A stretch of DNA of 64,000 nt from Saposhnikovia divaricata (Eukaryota > Streptophyta > Magnoliopsida > Apiales > Apiaceae). Below the pieces are notes generated by a model. That model did no database searches and was not told where the DNA came from. It worked only from the letters and a program-made list of their open reading frames with translations. How positions within the stretch are numbered: position 1 is the stretch's first letter; each line of letters opens with the position of its first letter. Made by a program: the position numbers and the translations under genes. This document shows, piece after piece, positions 34,597 to 46,019 of this stretch. Location of the stretch: NCBI GenBank assembly GCA_036435485.1, contig CM071594.1, positions 194,026,216 through 194,090,215 on the forward strand. Direction: 5' to 3'.

Positions 34597-37500
34597 TGTA
34601 ATAACCCTAACTTTAGTAATGCTACAGTGGTCACATGAATAGTAAATTTTGAGGATTTAGGGAAATGTTATGTTAGTACTCTATACTTGAAATGGAAAAC
34701 GAGTAAACAGAAACCATATTAGTATTGTACTAGGAAAATAAGTGACTCGAAATGACGATAGATTTCAGAAATTCCTGAATACGGATTTTTGAGGATTTTG
34801 AGTTCGAATGAGCTTCTATTTTATTAGATATTAAGGAGCATGGAGATATTAAAGGAATTATATATTGATGAATTATTGTATTAGGGTAAACTAAAGGATT
34901 ATTAAGTTAAGGAATTATCAAAGGAATTTGGATTGTTAAATGATTTCAGAACCACTGAGATAATGAGGTATATTCGAACCGAATCACAATTAGACGAGTA
35001 TGGAAATTAAACAACCAAGATTATAATATAACAAGGACATATACCACATTATTAATTACCAAAATTATTAATCTTTTACTTAGAAAATCAAGAAAAGGAT
35101 TAAAGGATGCATCCAGTGACATCATTAGTGACATCATCATCCACTAACTTGTTTTAATGGGTAGATTAGTCCTTTAACCTTGTAAAATTTCACAAGCTTC
35201 CACAAGACACTATAATAAACAAGATTAAGATGAGATAAGATCAAAAATCAAGAAAGAAAAATCTCTCTCCCCACCCATCATCTTCCATTCGAATTTTCAA
35301 GGAAAAAAGGTGAAAAACCAAATTCCAAACCCTAGTTCCAATCAACTAAAACTCAAGGGAAAAATCATGGAGGCCACTTGAGGATAGATAAAGACATACA
35401 CAAAGTTTTATAGCCATCAAGCATCATTTGATAAGGTAATAAAATCATGGAAGTTGATGGTGAATAGTAGTGAATAGTAACTTTAAGAAACTAACTTGGT
35501 TTTTCATGGGTTCTTTAGTTGATTCAAGCTAGTATAAGGTTGTATCAAGGTGTATTAAGGACTACAAGCATATATTAAGAGTGTTAAAGCTTCAAAGAAG
35601 GTATAATCTCTTCACCCCTCTTGAGTTTTATGATGAATATTAATGGTATTAGTGGTTAAGTGGTTATAAGTGATGAAATCATGATTATATATGTGTTTAA
35701 AAGTGTTTTTATGGTATATGAAAGGAGTATGTGCTTGTAACCATGGTTGGTGAGATGACCACATGGTGTAGGTGATGGTGTATAAGGTGGATGATGGATT
35801 TGGAGGAGTTGAATTTTGGAAAGTATGAAAATATAGCCGTTATAATGCCCGATTTTCTTTAGGATGTAATTTGCCCTGTTTTGGACCCCTGTATCCGTAC
35901 GGTACCCTACTGTCTAGGTTACCAATTGACCATGAAACGCTAGAGCTTAGTTCATAGATCGTTTTGATATAAAGTACGTTAAAATCTGACGTACGGTTTA
36001 GGAGAAAAGTTAGTTTTAGTGAAAGACGTTCGAGAACCGAGAAAACGTAGTTGTACCAACTTTGAGGCTATAATTACCATACTAAATCATTTTTAAAAGT
36101 TATAAAATTTTGGGATAGTGTAGTAGGGTGGTCAGAGGACCCTTGACAGTTAGCCTTGCATTAAAATTCGGAATCTATATTTTCTGAAAATTTTTACAGT
36201 CGAGAGTGGTTGTTAAGGAAAGAATGTAAATCGTTAAGAACTTTAATCGGGAATAAGAATGGTTAAGTCCTCAAGACCTTTTGAGATAGTAATGGGATAT
36301 GGTAAGAGTGTTATTATATGAGCGTAGGTGGTTAAGTGGAATATATTCTGATAATGATCCTTTTCGTGTTTATAGAGACTTCAGGAGAGCCACGAGCTAT
36401 ACTTCCGACTTACAGAGATCGAGGCAAGATCCTTCTATCCCTACTTTGAAAATTATTTATTTTCGGAATAAAAATGATATCATGGAATATATATATATAT
36501 GTGATGCTATTGTTGCTATGTTGCAAAGATTATATTTCCTTGATTTTGGGAAATTAAAGAGAGATAGATATGATTTATGAAATTGGATATAGAGATGATT
36601 ACGAATGGAGCGAATATTCTCTATGGTAAAAGAGATATGAAAGGGAATGGTATCAGTTGTTATCTAGGGTTATATGGTTTATAATACTATATTAAAAATA
36701 TTCTTTTTGAGTATCAGTGGTTTAATAAATATTATTTGGTTATTATTTACTACTCTTAAAATAGACGGAATATTTTATGAATATAAAAGTATATTTGATT
36801 TCTTGAATATGAAAGAGATGTCTGGATCATAATCAAAGCATTATGTTATATATATATATATATATATATAGAAGTAATGTGCGAGAATGGAAATGATATG
36901 AGTGAATGATATGTGGAAATGAAAGCGAGAAAATGGAAATGTGGAATGATATTTTATAAATGGAATAATGATTTGACAAAAAGGGGGATAGCAACAAAAA
37001 GCGTAGGAGGCTGTGTGCGGCACAGTCCAGCAATCAATATTTTATTTCGGCCCAAGAGTTGCCGAAGGAGGATGTAGTGGTGTACCTTCCTCCAGAGGGA
37101 TGTAGTGGTGTACCTTCCTCCTTCTACCGGTAGTAAAAAGGACGGGTACGGAGGGCGACTGATCATCGTCCTTACGTATTCGGCAACAGTGAAAATCCCC
37201 AAAACTTGAAAGAAAGAGTTGAAAATGATTTTCAGATTTCTATACTGAAAACAGAATGATATAAGATGATGGAATTATGGTTACAGATGAAGAAAAACTG
37301 ATATTATATTATTTTAGATTTTCTTTCTTATAATAGTAAGTGGATGATGTATTATTAAATAAGAGCTTTATTCTTCCTTAAAGATTATAACTGGTCTCTG
37401 CTTATATATGTATACCTGTTCACATTCTAAATTCTAGTTTATAATATTATCTTGCTGAGCTATTATAGCTCACTCTTGCTACTCATGTATATAGCAGCTA

Positions 37501-37923
37501 GGTCCCATGCCGATACTACGCACTACACCCCGCAAGAGGGTAAGGGAAAGGCGACCATTTGAGCGAGTGCTGGCGACCATCCCCGAGGTAGTGACAAGCG
37601 AAAGGGGCTTAGTAGACTTATGTAAATTAAGTGTGTAAGTTTGTAATAAACTTTTGGTTGTTGAAATGCTTCCTGTAGAAGTATTATTCAACAATGTACT
37701 TAGTAGAATTCTGGGTTTGTAATAACTGTTAACTTTAAACTTTTAATATTGTGGATGTTGTTCTATGAGCATATGACTGGTGTGTGTGTGTGTGTGTGTA
37801 TTAGTGTGGGGTCAATTGCATAAGTATTAAGTTATAAAAGAAAAGACTCAAGAGATATTGATATTGATAGGAAATTGGACCGTGATGACCTGGATCCTTG
37901 ACCCCGGATCTAGGGATGTCACA
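34597..37923 (+). mobile_element. solo LTR, Tekay-like, 3,327 bp with TGCAC target duplication
   Basis: Starts TGTAATAACCC, ends GGGATGTCACA, and is flanked by TGCAC at 34592-34596 and 37924-37928. It splits the Gag of the Athila-like element. It shares the 'tatagccg..ataatgcccgatttt' block (35831), the 'gtacggtttaggag' block (35992) and the 'ctaccggtagtaaa..gactgatcatc' block (37122-37168) with the LTRs at 1378 and 14017. It contains a (TA)n tract at 36846-36871 and a two-copy 28-bp tandem repeat at 37070-37121. It has no coding frame. Confidence 0.92.
37070..37121 (+). repeat. two-copy minisatellite in solo LTR (28-bp period)
   Basis: 'ggatgtagtggtgtaccttc' plus 'ctcc' occurs at 37070 and 37098, directly before the conserved 'ttctaccggtagtaaa' block. 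Confidence 0.88.
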
Positions 37924-38121
37924 TGCACCAATCTCTGGAGTTTTGTACATGCAATTAGCAGGATTCGGTGTCTCATGGTCCCAGATAGAAGTCTCATCAA
38001 CATTAACAACAACTTGAGGTTCCGGCTCTCCCATATTAGCTTTCTCTTTTCTTATTTTTCTCAAAGTACGCTCGATTTCAGGGTCAAATTCCTATTTTCT
38101 AGCGCAAGATGAACGTCGCAT
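37924..38121 (-). pseudogene. Athila-like Gag, N-terminal part
   Basis: Starts at an ATG at 38121, 92 bp from the primer binding site. It reads through FDPEIERTLRKIRKEKANM and DETSIWDHETPNPANC, then meets the solo LTR. An in-frame TAG follows residue 9. Sixty-six codons precede the insertion, and the frame matches the continuation at 34591. Confidence 0.82.
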
Positions 38122-38212
38122 ACACCTGAAAATCACCAACAAAACAACTTGTGGAACCAATTAAAATCTAAACAATAAGAAACAATTAACCTAAACTAAA
38201 ATATACTGCCTT

Positions 38213-38229
38213 CCCCGGCAGCGGTGCCA
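38213..38229 (-). other. primer binding site (tRNA-Asp type)
   Basis: The minus strand reads TGGCACCGCTGCCGGGG, four bases from the LTR start. This is the primer site expected of Athila-like elements. Confidence 0.88.
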
Positions 38230-38232
38230 ATT

Positions 38233-39236
38233 TGTTAGTAGTATTTTTGTAGTTCGTTCTCAGGGAAGGACTAATATGTAGAATCAAGTTCAAGTATTTT
38301 ATCTCTCACAATTTAGAAGTGTAGAAGAATGTTTGGTTTGTTTTTAAACTAATTAAACTAATTATCAATTGAGAATAAAATATATGAGGAAAATAATCCA
38401 AGAACTGGGGTTCTTCACTTGGTTTCAATGCACATTTAATATCTCTATGACATCTACTTTTTACTCTGCTGAAAACAATTCTTCTAAGGTTATAATGTTC
38501 CCTTCCAAGATACACTATAATGTCTACAACTACACCTTAATTGTCACTTCCGTGATACATTCAAAGTACAATCATAAACTATTACGCACCAAGAATTATA
38601 AGTCTCACAACTCTCCTATTAATCTTCCAATCAAATATTCGAGTTATGTCTGTTAAATCGTGTACTAAAATTGTAACTCCTCTTCCAAGTTATCACAATT
38701 CCTAAAATCCAATCAAAGGTTCATGACTCCCCTAATTGTAGTAAGCCCTCAATAACAGATCAGCAAAGAAATAAAATCACAGATAATCACAATTCCTAAA
38801 ATCAAATCTGTTGGAAATTTTTCAACATGCTATTTCCTTCGTTTTTTCTTCGTTTTGCCTCCGTTTACTTTCGTTCTTTTTCTCAAAGCTTCCATACTTC
38901 AATTCCTTGCCTTGGAACCTTCATGGTGGCTCACAACAAGACTCCATTTTTCATTCTTAAGCTCGAATTCATCTCCAGAATTGACAGGAATTGCAACCTT
39001 ATTCAACATTCTTGCAATCCATAATTTATTCATTTCTTCTCGTAAATTCACCAAATCAATTTCTCGAACTCAAAATCACATAAATCACTGAATAATGCTC
39101 GATTTCTTTCAACTTAGCAATTATTTATTTCCTGCAATAAACTCCAATAAAACTCATTAAATCGACACGATTATTCGCAAAAGCACCGTAAATGTGGGAA
39201 TAAAATCCTATAAAATATATATAAAATAAATTCTAT

Positions 39237-39238
<2 letters not shown>
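38233..39238 (-). mobile_element. 5' LTR of Athila-like element (1,006 bp, internally deleted)
   Basis: Same termini as 26345-27744 and highly similar along its length, but 409 bp of the other copy are replaced by a 16-bp filler at 38788-38803. With two preceding bases the filler repeats 38692-38709. The outer end abuts a (TA)n tract (39239-39287), as does the outer end of the 3' LTR, so the target duplication cannot be resolved. Confidence 0.92.
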
Positions 39239-39287
<49 letters not shown>

Positions 39288-39627
39288 GGCCTTTGCTCCA
39301 TACAGAACACTCTTGTATAACAAACAACAAAGAACACCTTAGATCTATTAGATCATTTGGCCCCGCCAGGGGCACCCAATACAAAAAGTTGTTATTTTTT
39401 TACCCTCTATCAAGTTTGCAAAAAAAATAAATTTGAAAATTACTGTTCACTGATGACGTCATCATGACGTCATCAATGAACAGTAAATTTTCAATTTTTT
39501 TTTTGCTGGTTTGTTAGAGGGTAAAAAAAATAATAACTTTTTGTATTGGGTGCTATGACGGAACTCTTAAATTATATTAGATATGATGTGTTCTTTATTG
39601 TTTGTTTTATAAGATATTTGCTATGGA

Positions 39628-39628
<1 letters not shown>
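39288..39628. mobile_element. foldback element A, copy 2, bracketed by (TA)n
   Basis: Nearly the same sequence as 17669-18017: 'ggcctttgctccatacagaa', 'ggccccgccaggggcaccca', central 'tgatgacgtcatcatgacgt' and the complementary right arm ending 'tgctatggag'. TA tracts flank both sides (39239-39287, with one C, and 39629-39698). Confidence 0.88.

Positions 39629-39698
<70 letters not shown>
39629..39698. repeat. (TA)n microsatellite
   Basis: About 35 TA units at the right edge of foldback copy 2; the longest TA tract in the window. Confidence 0.97.
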
Positions 39699-39699
<1 letters not shown>

Positions 39700-40425
39700 C
39701 TTTTTTGTTTGATGAAATATTTTATTTTAGTCTCGATCTTAATATTTATTAGTGACATATCAAGCGTCTCTACGAGCTTGAATATCACATCTATATCACA
39801 TTCAGAAAATTAATTAATTATGTGTATGTTTTATGGGATTTTGAATGTCCTGCGAATATATTAAACTAGGAAGTTACATCAATATCTAGCGTTTTCGAAT
39901 TAATTGACCACTTTATATTTTATTTGCATTTATAGAAGGAAAAATATGTACTTACTTTATTTATTTATTAATAATATTTTTTTTATTGTTTCCTAATCCT
40001 CAAGATAGGATTTTATTAAACTGAACTTTCCGTATAAATAACATAAAATATCATAAAATTATTTTTTAAAAAAATAAAATATATCAATTTTTTTATACAC
40101 ATAACAAAATATAAATTTAAAATTATGCTTTCGATATGCACCACGTGTAAAATTGTATCCACACAAAAGAAATACATACATGACCCAGTAACCCGGAGTG
40201 TCGGGTCAGAGCTATATCCAAATCAAATAATTTAGGGTTTTTCAATTTTCAGTTTCATTATTTAGCCACGCTGCTCTGCTCAATCACTTCCACGCCCCCA
40301 AATCTTTTTTCAAGGTATTCTAGCAAACCGTTCTTTAATTCTTCCATATATGTAGATCTACAATTTCTGCAGTGTTATTGTATTCATAGATTATTACTGC
40401 TTGCACAGCTCTTTGTATTTCAAGA
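39699..40425 (+). promoter_or_regulatory. upstream region of the ESF2/ABT1-like gene
   Basis: Lies between the foldback element and the start codon. It is AT-rich to about 40130. A G-box-like CCACGTGT occurs at 40141-40148. A telo-box-type TAGGGTTT lies at 40233-40240, about 190 bp before the ATG. Telo-boxes are common in promoters of plant ribosome-biogenesis and translation genes, which fits the product. The transcription start is not determinable; the sequence from about 40250 may be 5' UTR. Confidence 0.55.
40233..40240 (-). promoter_or_regulatory. telo-box (AAACCCTA)
   Basis: The plus strand reads TAGGGTTT, complement of the plant telo-box. It lies upstream of a ribosome-biogenesis gene, the gene class where this element is enriched. 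Confidence 0.6.
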
Positions 40426-43400
40426 ATGTCTGAAGAAGAGCAACAACAAGAAGAGAGAAAAGATGGAGCTAAATTGAGCTCTGAAAAACGCAAAATTAAG
40501 CGAAAGAAACGATTTTTACAAGAAGTAGAAAAAGCCGATAAGCGTGGAGTGTGTTATTTGAGTCACATTCCTCCTAAAATGGATCATATTAAACTTAGGC
40601 AGCTTCTTTCTCAGTATGGAGATATACAAAGAATTTATCTCACCCCCGAAAGTAATTTCTTTGTTTTTCGATCAGTTTTTGTTTTTTCGGGGCATTTTGT
40701 TAGTTTTTTTAAATTATGTTGGAAGTGGGTTTTTGATTGTGGTATTCTTGACTAATTTGTTTGGCAGAGGCTGATGCTCCGTTGCAGCGTAAAAAGGCTG
40801 GTGGGTTTCGTGGACAGAAGTTCTCAGAAGGGTAGGTGTCAGTTGGGGATTTTAATGTACTGTGGTTTTGCGTAATTTAGGTTACAAGGACTAGTTGTGC
40901 TATGTGATTTTATGTGTTTCTTGTACCAGTTTTTTCAGTAAATTGGAATATGGGTGAATGCAGGTGGGTTGAATTTACAAACAAACGGGTTGCCAAGGAT
41001 GTAGCTGAGACGTTGAACGGTGAACAAATGGGTAAAGATGAGATTTTTTTTATTTAATTGTGTATCTTGAAGATTTCGATAGATATTCATTTGTTGTAAG
41101 GCTTTCATATGATTGAGAACCTTGCGGCATCATGGGCTGCAAAAATTGATTATGCACTGGATATAACCTTATGAGGTTACACATGTTTTATTGTTTCAAT
41201 ATTATCTGTGTTGATTTCTGCTATATGATTCTTAGTACAGAAAGAATATTCCTCTGTGATTATTGCCCTGTGGATTGTGTCTACAAAATTATAGTATATA
41301 GTATTAGTCTAACTCCTATACTTCTATCTTCATGTCATTTCTAAATTCTGTATTACTGGATTTTTCTGTGATTTCTAATCCTCTGATTTGTATCATGTTG
41401 TACCAAACATGTCTTTATTCAAGGGAAATATCAAATATGTCATTGTTATCTGATTTGCATTTTTTTCTCTGTGTTCTAGGTGGGAGAAAGAGGTCACCAT
41501 TTTATTATGATACTTGGAACATCAAATACTTAAGTAAATTTAAATGGGATGATCTCACCGAAGAGATTGGTACATACTAGCTAACTTTTGTCCTGTCCAT
41601 TATGGTGTTTAACCTATCTATCAACTACAAGTCTGTAACCCACTTTTTTAAATGTAGCATACAAGAGTGCCACTCGAGAACAAAAACTAGCATTGAACAT
41701 GTCAGCTGCTAAGCGAGAAAGGGATTTTTACCTCTCTAAAGTGGATCAGTCTCGTGCTCAAAAGCATATAGCGGAAAGATTACAGAAGGTATATATAACA
41801 GTTCAGTATTAATTTCCATTCTGTTTGTCGATGTTGTTAGTTTTATATCCGATGGAGTAAGAAGTCCTATGCTGGTATTTATCATGTTTTTGTTCAAATT
41901 TAAGGGACATTATAATGGTAGTACTATAAGATGTTGAACAATGTCTCAATAGCAATTGTAAAATATGTTCATGGACGTAAAACTGAATCTGAGCCCATTT
42001 GCATTTAATAATGAAAATTGAACATGATCATGGCAAGTTCTTACCATGTACGCTGCACCGTCCTTATTTATAACATTTCAGTAACTGTCTATTGTGTTTG
42101 TCGATGCTGTTAGTTTAATGTCCGATGGAGTAAGAAGTCGTATGCTGGTAGTTGTTGTTAGAGTATGAACATGTTATGCAGTCAATAAAAGTAGTCAATA
42201 AAAGTAGGCTGGGAGATTGTCAAAGAAGATAGGCTGGGTTGGTGTGCAGCAGCTATGTCAAATAAGATGGCTATTACATAGCTGCAACAACAAGAGTTGG
42301 TGTGCAGCAGCCATGTAATTTGAAGGCTATAAATAGAGCCAGTTTGTAGCTTGAGAATAACAGCATTCAGAATGTAATCCCTTTAGTCTTTCTCTCCCTC
42401 TGTACTCTGTTTATACAGTTTGTAGACTTTGTTTATCAATATAAGAAAAGGAGCTTTCTCCACCAAACAGTTTTGTTCTTCACTTGTTTGTCTTATGAGT
42501 TTCATATCAATTCCGCGGAATATTATATATTCTAACATGGTATCAGAGCCTCCGATCTCTGAGGCGTCATTCTTCCGCATTTTTTAAATTTGTTCAGTTT
42601 TGCATAAACTCAGCTTTGTCGCTATAATGTTCAGTTTAGTCGAATTTACCACTGCAAACTCTTCCCTTTTCCTTGGTTTTCTACATCGAACCCAGCAGCT
42701 TACTTTGTTTCTTCGTTGAGAACACAAATGAAACTCATTTCCTTTACTTTCTTCTTCTTCGAATAAATCACGAGTCCCCTGTTCTTCTGCCTTCTTGTTC
42801 GAGCCAATCCCCTAAACCCAGCTTATCTTCTTGCTTTGTTCATCTGATTCTCTTCACTCATCTTCAGTCATAAACATCATCATCATCATCACAAATCTCT
42901 ACTCGTGATGTTCAGTTTATATCATTTTGTCACTTGCTCGTGATGTTCAGTTTGGCAACAGAAGTTCTAAGCCTTTTTGTAGGTTCAAAATTGTTTTCCT
43001 GAAAGCTCCTTAGTGAGTTCTGATTGTTGGTTTTTCCAGCCCCATTGTGGGATCATTTTATCACTTTTTCTGCGTTGGTTAGTTGCTTACGGGAAGTCTA
43101 TAGCTGTGTTATGGCGTGTTATGGCAAGTAGATAGCTGGGGTACTCTCCTTCGTTCTTCTCGGCATGTCCATAGCTGTTGAACGGCATGTGGATAGTTGT
43201 GTTATGTTTGATTTCATCACTTCTTTGTGAGTTCAAATTCTCTCTTCATCTCCTGATAAACTGTCTAATTCTCTCTACTAGCAGTTCTGTCTGCCTGGCC
43301 CATCTCTTATCGCAGTTCCGTCTGCTCCTGGTTCATCTCTTATCGCAGTTCCGTCTGCTTCATCTCTTAGGCCTTGCGAGGCATTTTCAAGTGTTACTTC

Positions 43401-44804
43401 CAAGTGCTGTGGTGTTCTTCTCCCTGCTGTTCTACATGACAAAATTGTTCAGTTGCCTGTTCTTCCTGAAGTCTTTTCTGTACGCTTTGTTGTTCTGTAT
43501 TCTTCCTGCCATGGTTCCAGATTGTCCAAGTTGAAGGTGGGAGAGTCTTGGACTCCAAGTTGCATGTTTGCCGTTTTCTTTCCCACATCCCACATCCAAC
43601 TTGAGGGAGGGTGTTAGAGTATGAACATGTTATGCAGTCAATAAAAGTAGGCTGAGAGATTGTCAAAGAAGATAGGCTGGGTTGGTGTGCAGCAGCTATG
43701 TCAAAGAAGATGACTATTACATAGCTGCAACAACAAGAGTTGGTGTGCAGCAGCCATGTAATTTGAAGGCTATAAATAGAGCCAGTTTGTAACTTGAGAA
43801 TAACAGCATTCACAATGTAATCCCTTTAGTCTTTCTCTCCCTCTGTACTCTGTTTATACAGTTTGTAGACTTTGTTTATCAATATAAGAAAAGGAGCTTT
43901 CTCCACCAAACAGTTTTGTTCTTCACTTGTTTGTCTTATGAGTTTCATATCAATTCCGCTGAATATTATATATTCTAACAGTTGTCATGTATTTGTTCAA
44001 ATGTAAGGGACACTATAAAGGTAGTACTAGAAGTTGAACAATGTCTCAATAGCTATTGTAAAATGTGTTTGTGGACGTAAAAATTGAATCTGAGCCCATG
44101 TGCCTTCCTTAATGAAAATTAAATATGATATACTGGGGAAGTTCTTACCAGCCAATCAGCCATGTACAGTGCACTATCCTTATATGGCAGTGAAAGACCC
44201 ATGTGTTGTGATGTGGCTCGACTAGTGGGGAAATTGGTTTCTTGGCTATTTTTTTAATCAAGTTCATACAATTGATCACTACATGGCAAACACCCACACA
44301 TGTTATTTGTTATTTTTCTTGGGCCCTTGATACCTGCTTATCTCAGTTATCTGGTTCCCTTGTTACTTGCCCTCCCCTGCACCAAGTTTTCTGTTACAAA
44401 GTGCTAAAAGGTGTTTTAGTCCTTGGCTTGAAGCTCAGATGCATATATTGTATATAAAACTTGGGTGTTCAGTTTATATCTTCTTGGTACACTATATGCT
44501 ACTACATCAAAGAGGAAAAAATAATCCTGAACCATGCTATCTACTTTTTGCCATCTGCAGAAGCAAAAGGTAAACCCAGAGCAGGAAGAAGCATCTCAGG
44601 TACCACATAACCAGGTGATGCGACAATACCCTCAAACACGACCACTTTCTGATAAATCCGGAGAGAAGAAACAACTACTATCGAAGGATGTGCTGGCCAG
44701 AGTAAGTACAATTTTTTCACTGGCTGCTTGTATATGTTTTAAATATCTGTTATCTTAAAGTTAAGCTTTGCACTCAACAGGTATTCGGTCTTGGTGCAAG
44801 CTAA
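40426..44804 (+). CDS. ESF2: ESF2/ABT1-like pre-rRNA processing protein, seven exons
   Basis: Coding exons by frame and splice sites: 40426-40651, 40768-40831, 40964-41031, 41480-41569, 41658-41788, 44561-44701 and 44781-44804. All introns are GT-AG, and together the exons give 744 nt, 247 residues plus stop. The N-terminus is charged and basic (SSEKRKIKRKKRF). An RNA-recognition-type domain follows (GVCYLSHIPPKMDHIKLRQL, YGDIQRIYLTPE, GFRGQKFSEGWVEFTNKRVA, AETLNGEQMGG). The family signature SPFYYDTWNIKYLSKFKWDD comes next, then a helical YKSATREQKLALNMSAAKRE segment and a short VFGLGAS tail. ESF2 in yeast and ABT1 in animals act in the nucleolus in early 18S pre-rRNA processing. Intron 5 is 2.77 kb because of a tandem duplication and an inserted retrotransposon. 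No lesions are seen in the exons, so it is probably functional. Confidence 0.92.
41820..44187 (+). repeat. intronic tandem duplication, about 270 bp, second copy split
   Basis: Copy 1 (41820-42093) and copy 2 (42094-42155 plus 43986-44187) share 'tttgtcgatg', 'ccgatggagtaagaagtc', 'gttgaacaatgtctcaatag' and 'tgaatctgagccca'. The period is 273 bp. Copy 2 is interrupted by the LTR element 42156-43980. Confidence 0.88.
42156..43980 (+). mobile_element. short non-autonomous copia-type LTR retrotransposon in intron 5
   Basis: The LTRs are 42156-42537 (382 bp) and 43612-43980 (369 bp), each starting TGTTAGAGTATG and ending ATTCTAACA. Target duplication GTTGT lies at 42151-42155 and 43981-43985. 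The primer site TGGTATCAGAGC (42538-42549) directly follows the first LTR, and the purine run TTGAGGGAGGG precedes the second. The 1.07 kb interior has no gag or pol frame and includes a short repeat 'cttatcgcagttccgtctgc' near 43307-43360. The LTRs differ mainly by a 13-bp tandem duplication (tcaataaaagtag) in the first. It lies in the same orientation as the host gene. Confidence 0.93.
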
Positions 44805-45315
44805 ACAAACAAATAACTTTCCTGGGACATTGGTGGATCTTAGCTAGAGTCAACCATGACCAGATTTTAGAAAGTGGATTTAATCTTGTTGAGCTTTCTG
44901 TGTAGAATGCACACTTATGTTATGTACCTTCCGGAATGAGTATTCCAATATTTTTGGCCGAAAATGCATCTTATATGTTCTACAATATTCATAGGCAGAT
45001 AACAGTTTCTTGTGTTATCCTAGCACTGTTCTTCACAATTGGCTCCTCCTTATGGATGTGGGACATAATAGTCATAGCAAACGAAATTATGTAGATGGGC
45101 ACGCCCCTGTCTAATGTTCCGGACCTCCTAAAGGATACTTGCAGGATTGCTTCTTTTTCGTAACTATACTGCAGATTGTTTGTTTGACAAGAAAAAGAGC
45201 AAGTAATTTTAATTTGTAGGAGTACAAGTATTTAGCTAATTGTGGATATCAAATAATCTTATGGTGTATAGCTTATTGTGGTCAGTACTATTCAGTATTC
45301 ACCCTGCTTTGGATC
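44805..45315. other. 3' flank of the ESF2/ABT1-like gene
   Basis: Probable 3' UTR and intergenic DNA; no further reading frame or element is recognisable. Confidence 0.5.
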
Positions 45316-45712
45316 TCTAAAAAATAGTCACAACCCTGCTGTCTTAGAGTTACTCTTCATAAGTAGTGCAGGTCGGGACTCATCATCATGGGTGGATTCT
45401 AAGCACAGCAAGCGGGCGTAATTGAAGTTCTGCCGATTGCATAGTCTAGTCCATGCAATGTCATTTCTGTTAATAATATTCATTGTTGTTGTTCCAAGAT
45501 GTAGCGAACCAGGTCTGCCGCTTCATAGCCCAGTCACGCTGGAGCTTTAGCTTCTAAGGGAGGCCTAGCGAAGCGATACACTCCTGTTTTCACTACACAA
45601 TCAGTAGTTTTATAAATTATATATCCATAGCTTATGATTTGGTGCCTGATCTGTGGGTCTAAAATCTAAGTTGAATGCCACATCTGTTGACATCTTAGTA
45701 CATCTGTACATG

Positions 45713-45754
45713 TGGTTCGTAGCCACGTGCTCTAATCCTCTGAGCTACAGGCCC
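45713..45754 (-). pseudogene. plastid tRNA-Arg(ACG) 5' fragment
   Basis: The minus strand begins GGGCCTGTAGCTCAGAGGAT and runs through the anticodon loop CTACGAA, then stops. This is the 5' half of plastid trnR-ACG; the 3' half is absent, so it is not a functional tRNA. Confidence 0.88.
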
Positions 45755-46019
45755 CATCCCGTCTCCACTGGATCTGTTCCCGGGAGTACCAGGAACCTTT
45801 CCTCCCCCCAGCCATTTCACCATTTCAGGTTAAGAAGATGTGAAAGCGCCGTTCTCTCTATAAGAACGAAACGGTGCGTTCCGAGGTGTGAAGTGGGAGA
45901 GGAGGGATGTCGTAATTGGGGTTTTGAATAAGACGACCTTTTTGATTTCTCATTTATTTCTTTTTATTTATTTCTTTTTCAAAAAAGAAATAAGAATGGG
46001 AGGTGTTAAGCTTTTTATT

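Noticed and set aside
39546..39752. Open frame ending in a run of Tyr-Ile repeats
   Set aside because: It is the (TA)n tract next to a foldback element.
43178..43534. 118-residue frame inside the intronic LTR element as a gag relic
   Set aside because: Composition is Leu/Ser-rich without a Gag motif, and it spans a short tandem repeat; no support for coding.
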